Below, in pieces: positions 33,675 to 42,654 of a stretch of 64,000 nt of DNA (position 1 is its first letter; each line of letters starts with the position of its first letter). Source of the stretch: Maricaulis sp965228215 (lineage in GTDB: Bacteria; Pseudomonadota; Alphaproteobacteria; Caulobacterales; Maricaulaceae); assembly GCA_965228215.1 (NCBI GenBank), contig OZ245800.1, positions 3,100,001 through 3,164,000 on the forward strand, in the 5' to 3' direction. Both the position numbers and the translations under genes were made by a program. The notes under the pieces were generated by a model. The model saw only the letters and a list, made by a program, of their open reading frames with translations. It searched no databases and was not told the origin of the DNA.

Positions 33675-35204
33675 ATGGCGGATGAAAGTCTCAGCAATCG
33701 ATGGCATGGCCTGCTGGCGCGGATCCGCAGGCTGGACCTCCTGCTGGCCCAGGGCCTGATGATCCTGCTTCTCCTGGCAACGAACACGGTGAATTTCGAA
33801 ACTTTCGACCCGCCAGAGGTCCTTTATTCGCAGCAGGATGCTGCCAACCTCGATGAACTGGACCGCACCGCCTCCGCCTGGGAGGACCGGTCCCTCTACT
33901 CGATCCGCAGCCTCGACGGCGTCGACTGGATCCTATGGGCAGCCCCGCCCCTGCCAGCGGATCTCGACCAGCCGCTCTCCATCCACCTGTCCGGCCCCTT
34001 CTCGGCGGAGGTCTTCTGGAACGGCGCCCTGATCGGCTTCAAAGGAGAACCCGCAGCCGATCCGCGAGCAGAGCGCGCTGGACCAATCGACACGGCGATC
34101 GCCATCCCGCCCGGCAGTCTGCGCGAGAGCGGCAATGAGATCGCGCTACGACTGTCCAGCACGCGGGCCGGCTATACCCCCGCCTTGATCGTCCAGAATC
34201 TACAGGTTGGCCCCTATGTGGCCGATGCTCGGCGATCCCTGCGCTACTATCTGGGTACGCTCGTGCTCACAGGCGCCATTCTCGCGATCGGCGGCGCGCT
34301 CGTCCTGCTCTCCCGGTCGAGCGGGGAAGCCCTGCCCGCCTGGCTGGCCGGCGGCATGCTGGCCTTGCTCATCGCCATCGGCGCCGAAATCTCGCGTGCC
34401 TTCATCGCCTATCCCTATGACTGGCACCAGCCGAGGCAGGCGATCAGTTTTGCCGGGATCGGCGCATTCTGCCTTGTCCTGCTTAATTTCGTGACCCGGC
34501 GCTGGCCCTGGCCCGGCAACGCGACGCGCCGCGTGACCCTGATCTTCGCTGCTGTCGTCACGACGCTCGCCATCGCCCAGGCCTTCAGCGAGAGCGGCTG
34601 GGATCATCGATCGAGCTGGTTTTCCGTCATCCTGATCGGCGCCGCCGCGGTCTGGGCCTTCATCCGCGGCCTGCGGGAACAGCCCGACGCTCTGGCCTTC
34701 GCGCTCGCCCTCGCCGTTATCCCCGTCTACGCCATGCAGCTGCCCGGGGATTATCTCGACCGCGCCCTCTACGCCCTCACGGCGAGCCTGTTCGGCACGG
34801 TTCTTCTCGTGCGGCGGACCATCCTCGTCGACATGGTTGCCGAGAGTGTCTCCGGCGCACCCGCCAAAGACCCGGTTATTGACGTCCAGGCGACTGGCAA
34901 GACCATCTTCATCCCACTGGCCGCAATCACCCATCTCAAGGCGTCCGGAAACTACACCGAGATCCATCGTGCTGACGGGCGCTGGGAGCTTGATAATCGC
35001 AGTCTGAAAGCCCTCATGGATGATTTGCCGGCCGGGAGTTTCCTGCGCGTCCATCGCTCTCATGCCGTGAAGATCGATTGCATTGCCAGCCTCGCCTCAG
35101 CCGAGGGCAGTCGCTATGCGATCACGCTGACAAATGGCCAGACCCTGCCCGTGGGCCGGTCACGTATCACGGCGATCCGGCAAGCGCTCGCCGGTCGCGA
35201 TTGA
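33675..35204 (+). CDS. membrane-bound LytTR-type transcriptional regulator
   Basis: 509 residues. An N-terminal helix (about 20-40) is followed by an extracytosolic region with beta features ('LSIHLSGPFSAEVFWNGALI', about residues 95-180) and then seven or so hydrophobic helices (about 190-400). The C-terminus (about 410-509) is a LytTR DNA-binding domain: 'IPLAAITHLKASGNYTEIHR', 'LMDDLPAGSFLRVHRSHAVK', 'SRYAITLTNGQTLPVGRSR'. The arrangement resembles 7TM-DISM receptors with a LytTR output, so an external signal would control DNA binding directly at the membrane. The desaturase gene 48 bases downstream is a plausible target or partner. Confidence 0.85.
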   Translation: MADESLSNRWHGLLARIRRLDLLLAQGLMILLLLATNTVNFETFDPPEVLYSQQDAANLDELDRTASAWEDRSLYSIRSLDGVDWILWAAPPLPADLDQPLSIHLSGPFSAEVFWNGALIGFKGEPAADPRAERAGPIDTAIAIPPGSLRESGNEIALRLSSTRAGYTPALIVQNLQVGPYVADARRSLRYYLGTLVLTGAILAIGGALVLLSRSSGEALPAWLAGGMLALLIAIGAEISRAFIAYPYDWHQPRQAISFAGIGAFCLVLLNFVTRRWPWPGNATRRVTLIFAAVVTTLAIAQAFSESGWDHRSSWFSVILIGAAAVWAFIRGLREQPDALAFALALAVIPVYAMQLPGDYLDRALYALTASLFGTVLLVRRTILVDMVAESVSGAPAKDPVIDVQATGKTIFIPLAAITHLKASGNYTEIHRADGRWELDNRSLKALMDDLPAGSFLRVHRSHAVKIDCIASLASAEGSRYAITLTNGQTLPVGRSRITAIRQALAGRD

Positions 35205-35252
35205 TCGCGGCGTCGGTTTGGAACGGCTGACCGGCTCGGATAGACTGGCTGG

Positions 35253-36131
35253 ATGAAACTGTCCGAGGCCCTGTCGCGCGAGGAATTGCGCACCCTGTCC
35301 GAAACCTCCGACCTGCGCGGCGGACTGATGCTGGCCGGCAATCTTCTGTTGCTGGGCGCCGCCTTTGCGCTGGCGATCCTCTGGTCCAATCCGCTGACCG
35401 TGATCCTGTCCATCCTGCTGATCGCCGGGCGTCAGCTGGCCTTTGCCATCGTCATGCATGACTGCGCCCACAAATCGCTTTTCCGGACGGGCTGGATGAA
35501 TGAGTTCGCGGGCAAATGGATTGGTGGAGCGGCCATCGACGCGCCGTTTCTGGCCTATCGCGCCTATCATCTCGAGCATCACAAACATGCCGGCACCGAC
35601 CAGGATCCCGATCAGGGCCTGGTGAAAGGCTATCCCGTGAGCCGGGCCAGCCTGCGCCGCAAATTCATCCGCGACCTGACCGGGCAGACGGGAATTCGTG
35701 AATTGATCGGCAGCTGGCGCAAACCCGGCCTCGCGGCCAAGGCGCCCTTCCTGGCCTTTCATGCCGTACTGATCACGTCATTGCTGGCAGCCAGTGCCCT
35801 GTGGGCCTACGCGCTGTGGTGGGTGGCGCGGCTGTTCGTCTTTCCGGCGATCATGCGCCTGCGCAATATCGGCGAGCACGGCGTCGCGATGGACCGCTAT
35901 GACATCGAGCCCCGGCGCAATACGCACACCACGCGGGCACGCTGGTGGGAAAGACTCGTGGTGGCGCCGAACAATGTGAACTTCCACCTGGAACACCACA
36001 TGTTCGCGAGCGTGCCGCCCTATCACCTGCCACGGCTTCACGAGACCCTGCGATCCCGCGGGTATTACGAAGGTTTTGCCTGTGTCTCGGAAGGCTATCC
36101 GGACATGCTGAAAAAAGCCGTCCGCGACTGA
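35253..36131 (+). CDS. membrane fatty acid desaturase
   Basis: 292 residues with three histidine boxes of the di-iron desaturase family: HDCAH at 69-73, HLEHHKHAG at 106-114 and, near residue 247, 'NFHLEHHMFASVPPYHLP'. Four hydrophobic segments lie around them, such as 'LAGNLLLLGAAFALAILW'. The enzyme would introduce a double bond in an acyl chain, or hydroxylate a lipid or carotenoid, with O2 and electrons; the exact lipid cannot be told. It is the second gene of a possible unit with the LytTR regulator upstream. It converges on pccB, with seven bases between stops. Confidence 0.87.
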   Translation: MKLSEALSREELRTLSETSDLRGGLMLAGNLLLLGAAFALAILWSNPLTVILSILLIAGRQLAFAIVMHDCAHKSLFRTGWMNEFAGKWIGGAAIDAPFLAYRAYHLEHHKHAGTDQDPDQGLVKGYPVSRASLRRKFIRDLTGQTGIRELIGSWRKPGLAAKAPFLAFHAVLITSLLAASALWAYALWWVARLFVFPAIMRLRNIGEHGVAMDRYDIEPRRNTHTTRARWWERLVVAPNNVNFHLEHHMFASVPPYHLPRLHETLRSRGYYEGFACVSEGYPDMLKKAVRD

Positions 36132-36138
36132 TCCCGCG

Positions 36139-37671
36139 TTAGAGCGGGATATTGTCGTGTTTCTTCCAGGGGTTTTCCGCCTTCTTGGAGCGCAGCGTAC
36201 GCAGGGCCGCGATCAGGCGTTTGCGCGTATTCCGTGGCATGATGACGTCGTCGATATAGCCCCGGCCCGCAGCGATGAAGGGATTGGCGAAACGGTCTTC
36301 GTATTCCTTCACGTGTTCGGCCATCTTCGCCTCGTCACCGAGATCCTTGCGGTGGATGATCTCGGCCGCGCCCTTGGCGCCCATGACGGCGATCTCGGCC
36401 GTCGGCCAGGCATAGTTCACATCGCCGCGCAGATGCTTGGACGACATGACGTCATACGCACCACCATAGGCCTTCCGCGTGATCACAGTGAGTTTCGGCA
36501 CGGTCGCCTCGGCATAGGCGAACAGGAGTTTGGCGCCATGCTTGATGAGGCCGCCATATTCCTGCTTGGTGCCCGGCAGGAAGCCCGGCACGTCCACAAA
36601 GGTGATGATCGGGATGTTGAACGCATCGCAGAAGCGCACGAAACGACCGCCCTTGCGCGACGCATCGATATCCAGAACGCCCGCGAGCGACATCGGCTGA
36701 TTGGCCACGAAACCGACCGGCTGACCATCGAGGCGGCCGAAACCGACCACGATATTGGACCCGTAATCCGGCGCGATCTCGAAGAAATCGCCCTCGTCCG
36801 CCACCTTCTCGATCAATTCCTTGATGTCATAGGGCTTGTTCGGGTTGGACGGGACCAGGCTGTCCAGGCTCGGCTCGGCACGATCGGCATTGTCGAACGT
36901 CGGCCGCACCGGCGGCTTCTCGCGGTTGGAAAGCGGCAGGAAATCGATCAGGCGACGCAGCTGGACCAGGGCTTCCAGATCATTCTCGAACGCGCCGTCG
37001 GCCACGCCGGACTTCTTGGCGTGCACCGAGGCGCCGCCCAGCTCCTCGTGCGTGACTTCCTCATTCGTGACCGTCTTCACCACGTCCGGGCCGGTCACAT
37101 ACATGTAGGAGGTATCCTTCACCATGAAGATGAAGTCGGTGATGGCGGGCGAATAGACATCGCCGCCTGCACACGGGCCCATGATCATGGAGATCTGCGG
37201 CACGACGCCGGAGGCCAGCGTGTTCTGGAGGAAGATGTCGGCATAACCGGCCAGCGAAGCCACACCTTCCTGGATACGGGCACCGCCTGCGTCGAAGATG
37301 CCGATCACCGGCGCGCCATTCTGGATCGCCGCCTTCTGGATCTTCACGATCTTCTGGGCGTGGGTTTCCGAGAGAGAGCCACCGAAGACGGTGAAATCCT
37401 TGGAGAAGACGTAGACAAGCCGTCCGTTGATCGTGCCGTGGCCGGTGACCACGCCGTCGCCGGGGAATTTCTTGTCTTCCATGCCGAAATCGACACAGCG
37501 ATGTTCGACGAACATGTCCCATTCCTCGAAGGAATTGTCGTCGAGCAAGAGTTCGAGGCGTTCCCGCGCCGTCAGCTTGCCCTTGGCGTGCTGGCTTTCG
37601 ATGCGTTTTTCACCGCCGCCGAGGCGGGCTGCGGTGCGCTTGGCCTCGAGCTGTTCGATCACTTCCTTCAT
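36139..37671 (-). CDS. pccB: propionyl-CoA carboxylase, carboxyltransferase beta subunit
   Basis: 510 residues from the ATG at 37671 (GGAGGGG 12 bases upstream), the usual PccB length. Conserved parts are 'VYVFSKDFTVFGGSLSETHA', 'GIFDAGGARIQEGVASLAGY', 'MIMGPCAGGDVYSPAITDFI', 'TGPDVVKTVTNEEVTHEELG' and 'VPGFLPGTKQEYGGLIKHGA'. The SGVPQ-free start 'QISMIMGPCAGG' and the alanine/glycine oxyanion loops fit propionyl rather than methylcrotonyl carboxylase (compare liuB at 11543). It works with PccA (26716) and the pair is split by 7 kb of other genes. It is convergent with the desaturase. Confidence 0.95.
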   Translation of the reverse strand: MKEVIEQLEAKRTAARLGGGEKRIESQHAKGKLTARERLELLLDDNSFEEWDMFVEHRCVDFGMEDKKFPGDGVVTGHGTINGRLVYVFSKDFTVFGGSLSETHAQKIVKIQKAAIQNGAPVIGIFDAGGARIQEGVASLAGYADIFLQNTLASGVVPQISMIMGPCAGGDVYSPAITDFIFMVKDTSYMYVTGPDVVKTVTNEEVTHEELGGASVHAKKSGVADGAFENDLEALVQLRRLIDFLPLSNREKPPVRPTFDNADRAEPSLDSLVPSNPNKPYDIKELIEKVADEGDFFEIAPDYGSNIVVGFGRLDGQPVGFVANQPMSLAGVLDIDASRKGGRFVRFCDAFNIPIITFVDVPGFLPGTKQEYGGLIKHGAKLLFAYAEATVPKLTVITRKAYGGAYDVMSSKHLRGDVNYAWPTAEIAVMGAKGAAEIIHRKDLGDEAKMAEHVKEYEDRFANPFIAAGRGYIDDVIMPRNTRKRLIAALRTLRSKKAENPWKKHDNIPL

Positions 37672-37863
37672 GGACAGGAATCCCCTCCGAAATGCTTTCT
37701 GAACGCCGCATAGCAGAGGTTGGCGACAAAGGGCAATCAAGCCTGCAGAAACCGCCCGGATTTCCACCGGGCCGGCCCCTCCTGAATTTGTCAGGACAAA
37801 AGCGACGGATTGGCGTGGTGATTGCAGTTGGAAAGGCAGTCAGTTTCTTAACGAGGCCTTTCC

Positions 37864-38940
37864 ATGGGCACGGACATTGTAGCGATTTCGGCGCTGACGC
37901 CGTTTCAGCGCGATGCCTGGCGTGCGTTCCAGCTTGGGAATCCGGCACTTGCCTCGCCGTATTTCACTCTGGAATTCGCCGAAGCGGTCGCCTCGGTTCG
38001 CTCCGACACCGCTGCCCTCCTGATTACCCAAAACGGTACATTGCGCGGTTTCCTGCCCATGCAATTGTCCCGGACCGGCTATATGCGCCCCCTGGGCGGA
38101 CCGATGGGTGATCACCAGGCCCTGATCACGGACGATAACTCTCTCGACCCGCGCCCGGCCCTGGAGGCGGCCCAGCTGAGCGCTTTCACCTTCCATGGCG
38201 CGCTGGCGAGCCAGAGCGGGTTTTCCCGCATGGGCGGAGAACGAGAGACCTCCTGGGTGGTCGATCTCTCGGTCGGGTTCGGGGCCTATATGGACGGCCG
38301 ACGCCATGCAGACGCCAAGGCGATGCGCAATCTTCGTTCACGCCGGCGCAAGATCGACGCCCTGGAAGATGCTGCCGTCTTCCGGATCGATGACCGTCGT
38401 CAGGATGTGTTCGAGATGGCCCTGCGCATGAAGCGCGATCAATACCGGCGCACCCGGGCCCTGGACGTCTTCCGGGGCGGTTGGGCGCATGACCTGCTGG
38501 ATGCCCTGTTCGAGACCCGCACGGAGGCTCTGTCGGGCCTCCTGTCGACACTGGAAGTCAATGGCGAGCTGGCGGCCGCGCATTTCGGCATGCGCTCGCA
38601 GTCCGTGCTGCATTACTGGTTCCCGGTCTACGCCCCGGCCCATTCCAGCCTGGCCCCCGGTCTCAATCTGTTCGTTGAACTGGCAAGGGAATTGTCGGCA
38701 GACGGCATCACCCAGATCCAGATGGGCGGCGGCGATTACAGTTTCAAACAGCGTTTCGCCAATTCCGGTTTCGACACGGTTTCAGGCACCTGGTTCCGCC
38801 CGGGTTTGCTGGCCAGCACGGTGGGGATCGCTAACCGCATCGAGAATTTCGCAGAAAGCCTGCCGCTGGGCCGCGTTTCGCAATGGCCGGGCAAAGCGTT
38901 CCGCCGGCTCGACAAATTCGCTGCCATTCACGGCGTCTAG
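37864..38940 (+). CDS. GNAT/FemAB-fold acyltransferase (CelD/BcsL-like)
   Basis: 358 residues, cytosolic. The C-terminal half has the acetyltransf_6 type of GNAT/FemAB fold: 'MRNLRSRRRKIDALEDAAVF', 'FEMALRMKRDQYRRTRALDV', 'LAAAHFGMRSQSVLHYWFPV', 'YAPAHSSLAPGLNLFVELA', 'GGGDYSFKQRFANSGFD'. The N-terminal half has 'LASPYFTLEFAEAVASVRSD' and 'GPMGDHQALI'. Relatives act in cellulose or exopolysaccharide synthesis, and HfsK of Caulobacter belongs to this general class, so a role in holdfast or capsule modification is possible but unproven. Its stop overlaps the convergent grpB-like gene by four bases. Confidence 0.75.
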   Translation: MGTDIVAISALTPFQRDAWRAFQLGNPALASPYFTLEFAEAVASVRSDTAALLITQNGTLRGFLPMQLSRTGYMRPLGGPMGDHQALITDDNSLDPRPALEAAQLSAFTFHGALASQSGFSRMGGERETSWVVDLSVGFGAYMDGRRHADAKAMRNLRSRRRKIDALEDAAVFRIDDRRQDVFEMALRMKRDQYRRTRALDVFRGGWAHDLLDALFETRTEALSGLLSTLEVNGELAAAHFGMRSQSVLHYWFPVYAPAHSSLAPGLNLFVELARELSADGITQIQMGGGDYSFKQRFANSGFDTVSGTWFRPGLLASTVGIANRIENFAESLPLGRVSQWPGKAFRRLDKFAAIHGV

Positions 38941-39461
38941 CCGTCTCGCGCCTGCGCCCAGTCCAGCGCCTCAGCCTCAATCCGGGCCACGAGATCGGCC
39001 TTGCCGGACACGTAGGACGCCCGGTCCGGCAGGTTCTGCGCCGCCAGTTTGCGTTTGAACGCCCCGTATTCGGCCGCCCGCCCGGGTTGGGCGCGCAGAT
39101 AATCCCGGAACACGAGGTGGCGATGGCAGGCCTCGCTGTCGCTGGCATAGACATGGACGTGAAACAGACGTTCACCGGCAGCGTTGCGCTTGCGAAAATA
39201 ACGACGTCCCGGCAAGCCGTTCTCGCCCAGCACTTCATAACCGGCCTCGCGCATGGCGTCGGCACGCGTGTCCACCCCTGCGATATCGTCCACGCCCACC
39301 AGGACATCGATGACCGGTTTGGCTGCCAATCCCGGCACGGATGTACTGCCGATATGTTCGATCACCTCCAGGCACGCCCCCAGCGCCGCCTCGAGCACGG
39401 GACGCTCGCGTGCGAACAGGTCCGGCCAGGCCGGGTCATGGTCCGAGATGATGACGGTCAT
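38937..39461 (-). CDS. GrpB family protein (UPF0157), nucleotidyltransferase-like
   Basis: 174 residues. The GrpB fold shows 'VIEHIGSTSVPGLAAKPVID' with the G-S-T-S-V-P and D-V-L-V nucleotidyltransferase-type motif, followed by 'ERLFHVHVYASDSEACHRHL', 'LVFRDYLRAQPGRAAEYGAF' and 'KADLVARIEAEALDW'. Some family members are fused to CoaE or used with tRNA or glutamate transfer, but the family has no agreed function. It is 19 bases after the dioxygenase gene on the same strand. Its stop overlaps that of the convergent acyltransferase gene. Confidence 0.9.
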   Translation of the reverse strand: MTVIISDHDPAWPDLFARERPVLEAALGACLEVIEHIGSTSVPGLAAKPVIDVLVGVDDIAGVDTRADAMREAGYEVLGENGLPGRRYFRKRNAAGERLFHVHVYASDSEACHRHLVFRDYLRAQPGRAAEYGAFKRKLAAQNLPDRASYVSGKADLVARIEAEALDWAQARDG

Positions 39462-39480
39462 GGCGCGGGCCGGCCCGTCG

Positions 39481-40149
39481 CTACTGGAAGGGGTTCAGCT
39501 TTTTCAGCCAGTACTGCAGCCCGCCGCGGTTTTCCTTGCGGTCAAGCTCTTCCTGGGAAGTCAGGAACGTCGTCTGCACGACATAACGCTCGCCCTCGAA
39601 GGGCAGGTGGCCGTGCCAGGAATTGTCAGCGCGCAGGAAGGCGAAGACATAACCCTGCAGGGGCGGAACTTCCTCGGTGAAGTCATCGAAATCCTTCGGC
39701 CCGTTGAGTACGCGGATACAACCGGCACCCGTGCCGTCCCACTCGGCATTGAGATAGGTCAGCATGGTCAGGATTTTCGACTTGGAGTCGTTGTGGATCG
39801 GCCCGTCGGACAGCTGGGAGATCTTGCGGACCGTGATCATGCGCGGCTTGTCGGTGAAATCGACGCCGAACTTCTCGGTCAGGATCTCGGCCAGCAGGGG
39901 CGAATTCAGATCGTCCATGAGGCGTTTGAACTCGCCGGAGGCTTCCAGCTTGGAGAGCGGCAGATAGCCCGGCTTGTTGATCTCGGGATAATCCTGGCGA
40001 ACGCCCTCAGCCTCGCCATCGGTCAGCGCACCGTCAGCCACGAAATAGCTGTAGGGCTCGCGGCGGACATCGGCACGGCGCAGCGCGTCGAAATCGAAAA
40101 TCCCCCCGGGACCCGTCTTGCCAGTTGTGTCGGTCACGGTTTCGGCCAT
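39481..40149 (-). CDS. 2-oxoglutarate/Fe(II)-dependent oxygenase
   Basis: 222 residues. The iron ligands are visible: H119-x-D121 in 'SDGPIHNDSKSKILTMLTYL' and a distal His (H179 or H181) in 'RADNSWHGHLPFEG', with Arg188 in 'ERYVVQTTF' as the 2-oxoglutarate-binding arginine. The core is a double-stranded beta helix of the prolyl-4-hydroxylase-like or PhyH-like kind. The substrate is unknown; a small protein, an amino acid or a sugar is possible. It is downstream of the atp12 gene by 57 bases on the same strand. Confidence 0.85.
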   Translation of the reverse strand: MAETVTDTTGKTGPGGIFDFDALRRADVRREPYSYFVADGALTDGEAEGVRQDYPEINKPGYLPLSKLEASGEFKRLMDDLNSPLLAEILTEKFGVDFTDKPRMITVRKISQLSDGPIHNDSKSKILTMLTYLNAEWDGTGAGCIRVLNGPKDFDDFTEEVPPLQGYVFAFLRADNSWHGHLPFEGERYVVQTTFLTSQEELDRKENRGGLQYWLKKLNPFQ

Positions 40150-40205
40150 GACACTGCCCTCCCAATACCTGTTAGCGCGCTAGACTACCGGTTCAACCGA
40201 TCCGC

Positions 40206-40973
40206 TCAAACCGTGTCGGGCGCGTCGAATGCGCGCAGCAGCCGGTCGGCCGCCACCAATTCCGTCTTCAGCCGCTCAAGGCGTTGGCCCGCTTCATGGT
40301 CCTCGCCCCACTGGCTGATCTGGTAGTGCTCATCCACGGTCGACAAGGCAAAGGCCTGTTCGCCATCGATCTCGCCTTCCAGCAAGGCCAGGCCCAGGAT
40401 CGCGGATCCACACCCCGAAGTCGTGTGCGCGAGAATGGTCAGGCGCAGATCATCAAGCTTGGCCGCACGGGCATTCACGGTCGCCAGGGCGACAGCGTCC
40501 TGCTCGACCGGCATCAGACCGGCCGATGCCACGAGGTGAATACCCAGCTCGCGCTCGGCCCAGCCCAGGACCGGGTCCCAGGCAGAGGCCTGGGCGCGGA
40601 TCAGGTCGGCCGGTTCCGGTGCTCGAAAACACAGGAGATCCGTGCTGGCATATTTGGTGATCTCGGCCGCCGTCGCGTCATGTGCGGCCTCCATGTGGTC
40701 CAGGGCCACGAAAACGAGGCGCGTGGCCGGCATGTTCGGCGCATCGATGCGCTCGCCTTGGGCAGCCCATTCGGCCGCAATGATCTCGGCAGCGGCGCGG
40801 GTCGGCAAGGCCAGGGATTGCCGGGCCGGCGTCTTCACCGCGCGACCGTCCAGCAGCACAGCCCAACCGCCCTCTCCCGGTTCCACGGACACGGTCTCGT
40901 AGAAACGCTTGGGCAGGCTGTTCTCGCGGCTCGGGATCTTCACACCCGGCTTGGTTTCGTAATTCTCGCTCAT
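40206..40973 (-). CDS. ATP12-family F1-ATPase assembly chaperone
   Basis: 255 residues. ATP12 binds unassembled F1 alpha subunits; bacterial homologues are confined to Alphaproteobacteria. Family blocks seen: 'KRFYETVSVEPGEGGWAVLL' and 'LDGRAVKTPARQSLALPTRA' near residues 23-60, 'AEWAAQGERIDAPNMPATRL' in the middle, 'DLLCFRAPEPADLIRAQ' and 'WDPVLGWAERELGI', and 'TSGCGSAILGLALLEGEI' towards the end. Its ATG overlaps the stop of the HAD gene (ATGA), so translation is coupled. The F1 subunit genes are not in this window. Confidence 0.94.
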   Translation of the reverse strand: MSENYETKPGVKIPSRENSLPKRFYETVSVEPGEGGWAVLLDGRAVKTPARQSLALPTRAAAEIIAAEWAAQGERIDAPNMPATRLVFVALDHMEAAHDATAAEITKYASTDLLCFRAPEPADLIRAQASAWDPVLGWAERELGIHLVASAGLMPVEQDAVALATVNARAAKLDDLRLTILAHTTSGCGSAILGLALLEGEIDGEQAFALSTVDEHYQISQWGEDHEAGQRLERLKTELVAADRLLRAFDAPDTV

Positions 40974-41665
40974 GCCGCGCTCTCTTCCACACTCGCCCCG
41001 AACCCGTCCAGTGCGCGGTTCAGCGCGTCGAAATCATGATGGACCGCATGGGCACCGCCCTCGGCGATCTCGTCCGCGGTATGAAAGCCCCAGCTGACAC
41101 CCAGGGTGTGTATGCCGGCATTGCGCCCCATCTCCATGTCGAACCGTGTATCGCCGATGATCACCGCCTGGTGGGCGTCGACACCCGTGTCTTTCATGGC
41201 GTCAATCACCATGCGCGGATGCGGTTTTCCGGCACCGCCATCCACGGTCTGAAGCGTGTCGAAAAAACGATGTAGGTCGTGATGCTGGAACACGATATCC
41301 AGACCCCGCCGGGCCTTGCCGGTCGCGACACCGAGCAGCCAGCCCTCATCGGCCAGGCGTTCGATCGTCTCGCGGGCGCCCTCGTAGAGCGGTTCGGAAA
41401 ACCCGGTTTCGGCCCGGTGTTCGACGAAGGCTTCCTTGTAATAGGTCGCCAGCTGACTGACCCGTTCCGCGGATAGATCCGGAGGGGCGAGCCGGCCGAC
41501 GGCCTCGGTCAGTTCCAGCCCGACAATGCTGCGTGTGCGCTCATACGCGATCCCGCCGAGGCCGGCGCGTTCGAACGCCCGGTTCATGGCGCGCTGGATC
41601 ACCTGGCGGCTGTCGACGATGGTGCCGTCGATATCCCAGATTGCGAGTTTGAGCGGGCCGGTCAC
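40970..41665 (-). CDS. HAD-family hydrolase (phosphatase-like)
   Basis: 231 residues. Motif I is WDIDGTIVDS with Asp11 as nucleophile and Asp13 as acid/base, motif II a Thr/Ser in the cap-adjacent 'GVATGKARRGLD', motif III a lysine in 'GGAGKPHPRMVIDAM', motif IV 'VIIGDTRFDMEMGRNAG'. An alpha-helical cap (about 20-95) marks subfamily IA, such as phosphoglycolate or beta-phosphoglucomutase-like phosphatases. The natural substrate is not shown. It starts within the stop of the rluA-like gene (ATGA) and overlaps the atp12-like gene in the same way. Confidence 0.9.
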   Translation of the reverse strand: MTGPLKLAIWDIDGTIVDSRQVIQRAMNRAFERAGLGGIAYERTRSIVGLELTEAVGRLAPPDLSAERVSQLATYYKEAFVEHRAETGFSEPLYEGARETIERLADEGWLLGVATGKARRGLDIVFQHHDLHRFFDTLQTVDGGAGKPHPRMVIDAMKDTGVDAHQAVIIGDTRFDMEMGRNAGIHTLGVSWGFHTADEIAEGGAHAVHHDFDALNRALDGFGASVEESAA

Positions 41666-42654
41666 GCCAGCTGTTCCTCGACCGAGTCTTCATCAATCTC
41701 GCCGAGTTCGAAACCCAGCTTGCCATAGACCTTGGCCTGGGCCGGCGGGAGGTCGGCGGTGATGACCAGGGGCGGCTTGCCCTTGCGCGGCAGTTCAAGC
41801 CGGCGGGCGTGCAGGCACAGGCGCTGGCCCAGATCCTCGGGCGCAGGCCGGTGACAGGTATATTTGCGGTCGCCGAGAATGGCCGTGCCCATGGCCGAGA
41901 GATGGACTCGCAACTGGTGCGTTCGCCCAGTCACCGGGCGCAGCGCCACCCAGCTGGCCTTCTGGCCGGCATCGGCAATCACCGTGTAGCGCGTCAGCGC
42001 GTGATGGGCACCGTCATCGCCATGGGTCGCTGCGACCATGATCTCGCGATCCGGATCACCGCCGGCACCGGCGGTCTTTTTCATGAAACCCTTGATCTCG
42101 CCGAGGCGCGGTTTCGGCACGCCGATGGCCACGGCCCAATAGGTCTTGCGAGTCCGGTGAGACTGGAAGGCCTTGGCCAGCGCGGCCGTGGATGCCGGCG
42201 TCTTGCCGACCACCAGGACGCCGGAGGTGTCCTTGTCGAGCCGGTGCACGAGGCGCGGCCGGGACAGGCCCCCGCCGAAGGCGTCAAGCAGGCCATCGAG
42301 ATGGCGGGTCGTCTTCGATCCGCCCTGGACGGCCAGGCCCTGTGGCTTGTTGAAGGCGATCAGGTCGTCATCCTCGTAGATCACGAGACCCTTGACGTAG
42401 GCGATGTCGGCATCGCTCAGGCTGGCGCGCTGCGGCTTGGTGGACGGATCCGGCAGCGGCGGCACACGCACCTGCTGGCCGGCACTGACACGCGTATCGG
42501 GTTTTACCCGTCCGCCATCAACGCGGACCTGGCCCTTGCGGCAGAGTTTCTGGACCATGCCGTTGGACACATGCGGGAAACGCCGCCTGAACCAGCGGTC
42601 CAGGCGCGACCCGTCCTCTCCGGTCTCGACCGTGACTGTCTGGACACCACTCAT
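41662..42654 (-). CDS. RluA-family pseudouridine synthase (RluC/D type)
   Basis: 330 residues. An N-terminal S4 RNA-binding domain ('DGSRLDRWFRRRFPHVSNGM', 'LCRKGQVRVDGGRVKPDTRV') is followed by the synthase domain with the catalytic aspartate in HRLDKDTSGVLV and late 'LRPVTGRTHQLRVHLSAMGT'. The S4 plus RluA layout is that of enzymes that pseudouridylate 23S rRNA (RluC or RluD). The exact uridine cannot be told from sequence. It starts inside the crcB stop (ATGA) and lies in a coupled chain crcB-rluA-HAD-atp12. Confidence 0.92.
   Translation of the reverse strand: MSGVQTVTVETGEDGSRLDRWFRRRFPHVSNGMVQKLCRKGQVRVDGGRVKPDTRVSAGQQVRVPPLPDPSTKPQRASLSDADIAYVKGLVIYEDDDLIAFNKPQGLAVQGGSKTTRHLDGLLDAFGGGLSRPRLVHRLDKDTSGVLVVGKTPASTAALAKAFQSHRTRKTYWAVAIGVPKPRLGEIKGFMKKTAGAGGDPDREIMVAATHGDDGAHHALTRYTVIADAGQKASWVALRPVTGRTHQLRVHLSAMGTAILGDRKYTCHRPAPEDLGQRLCLHARRLELPRKGKPPLVITADLPPAQAKVYGKLGFELGEIDEDSVEEQLA

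Noticed and set aside
36157..37713. Long plus-strand reading frame opposite pccB
   Set aside because: Shadow of pccB; the product has no domain and an unlikely composition.
40173..40182. Palindrome TAGCGCGCTA before the dioxygenase gene
   Set aside because: Ten-base palindromes of G and C are common in this GC-rich DNA and no operator context is evident.
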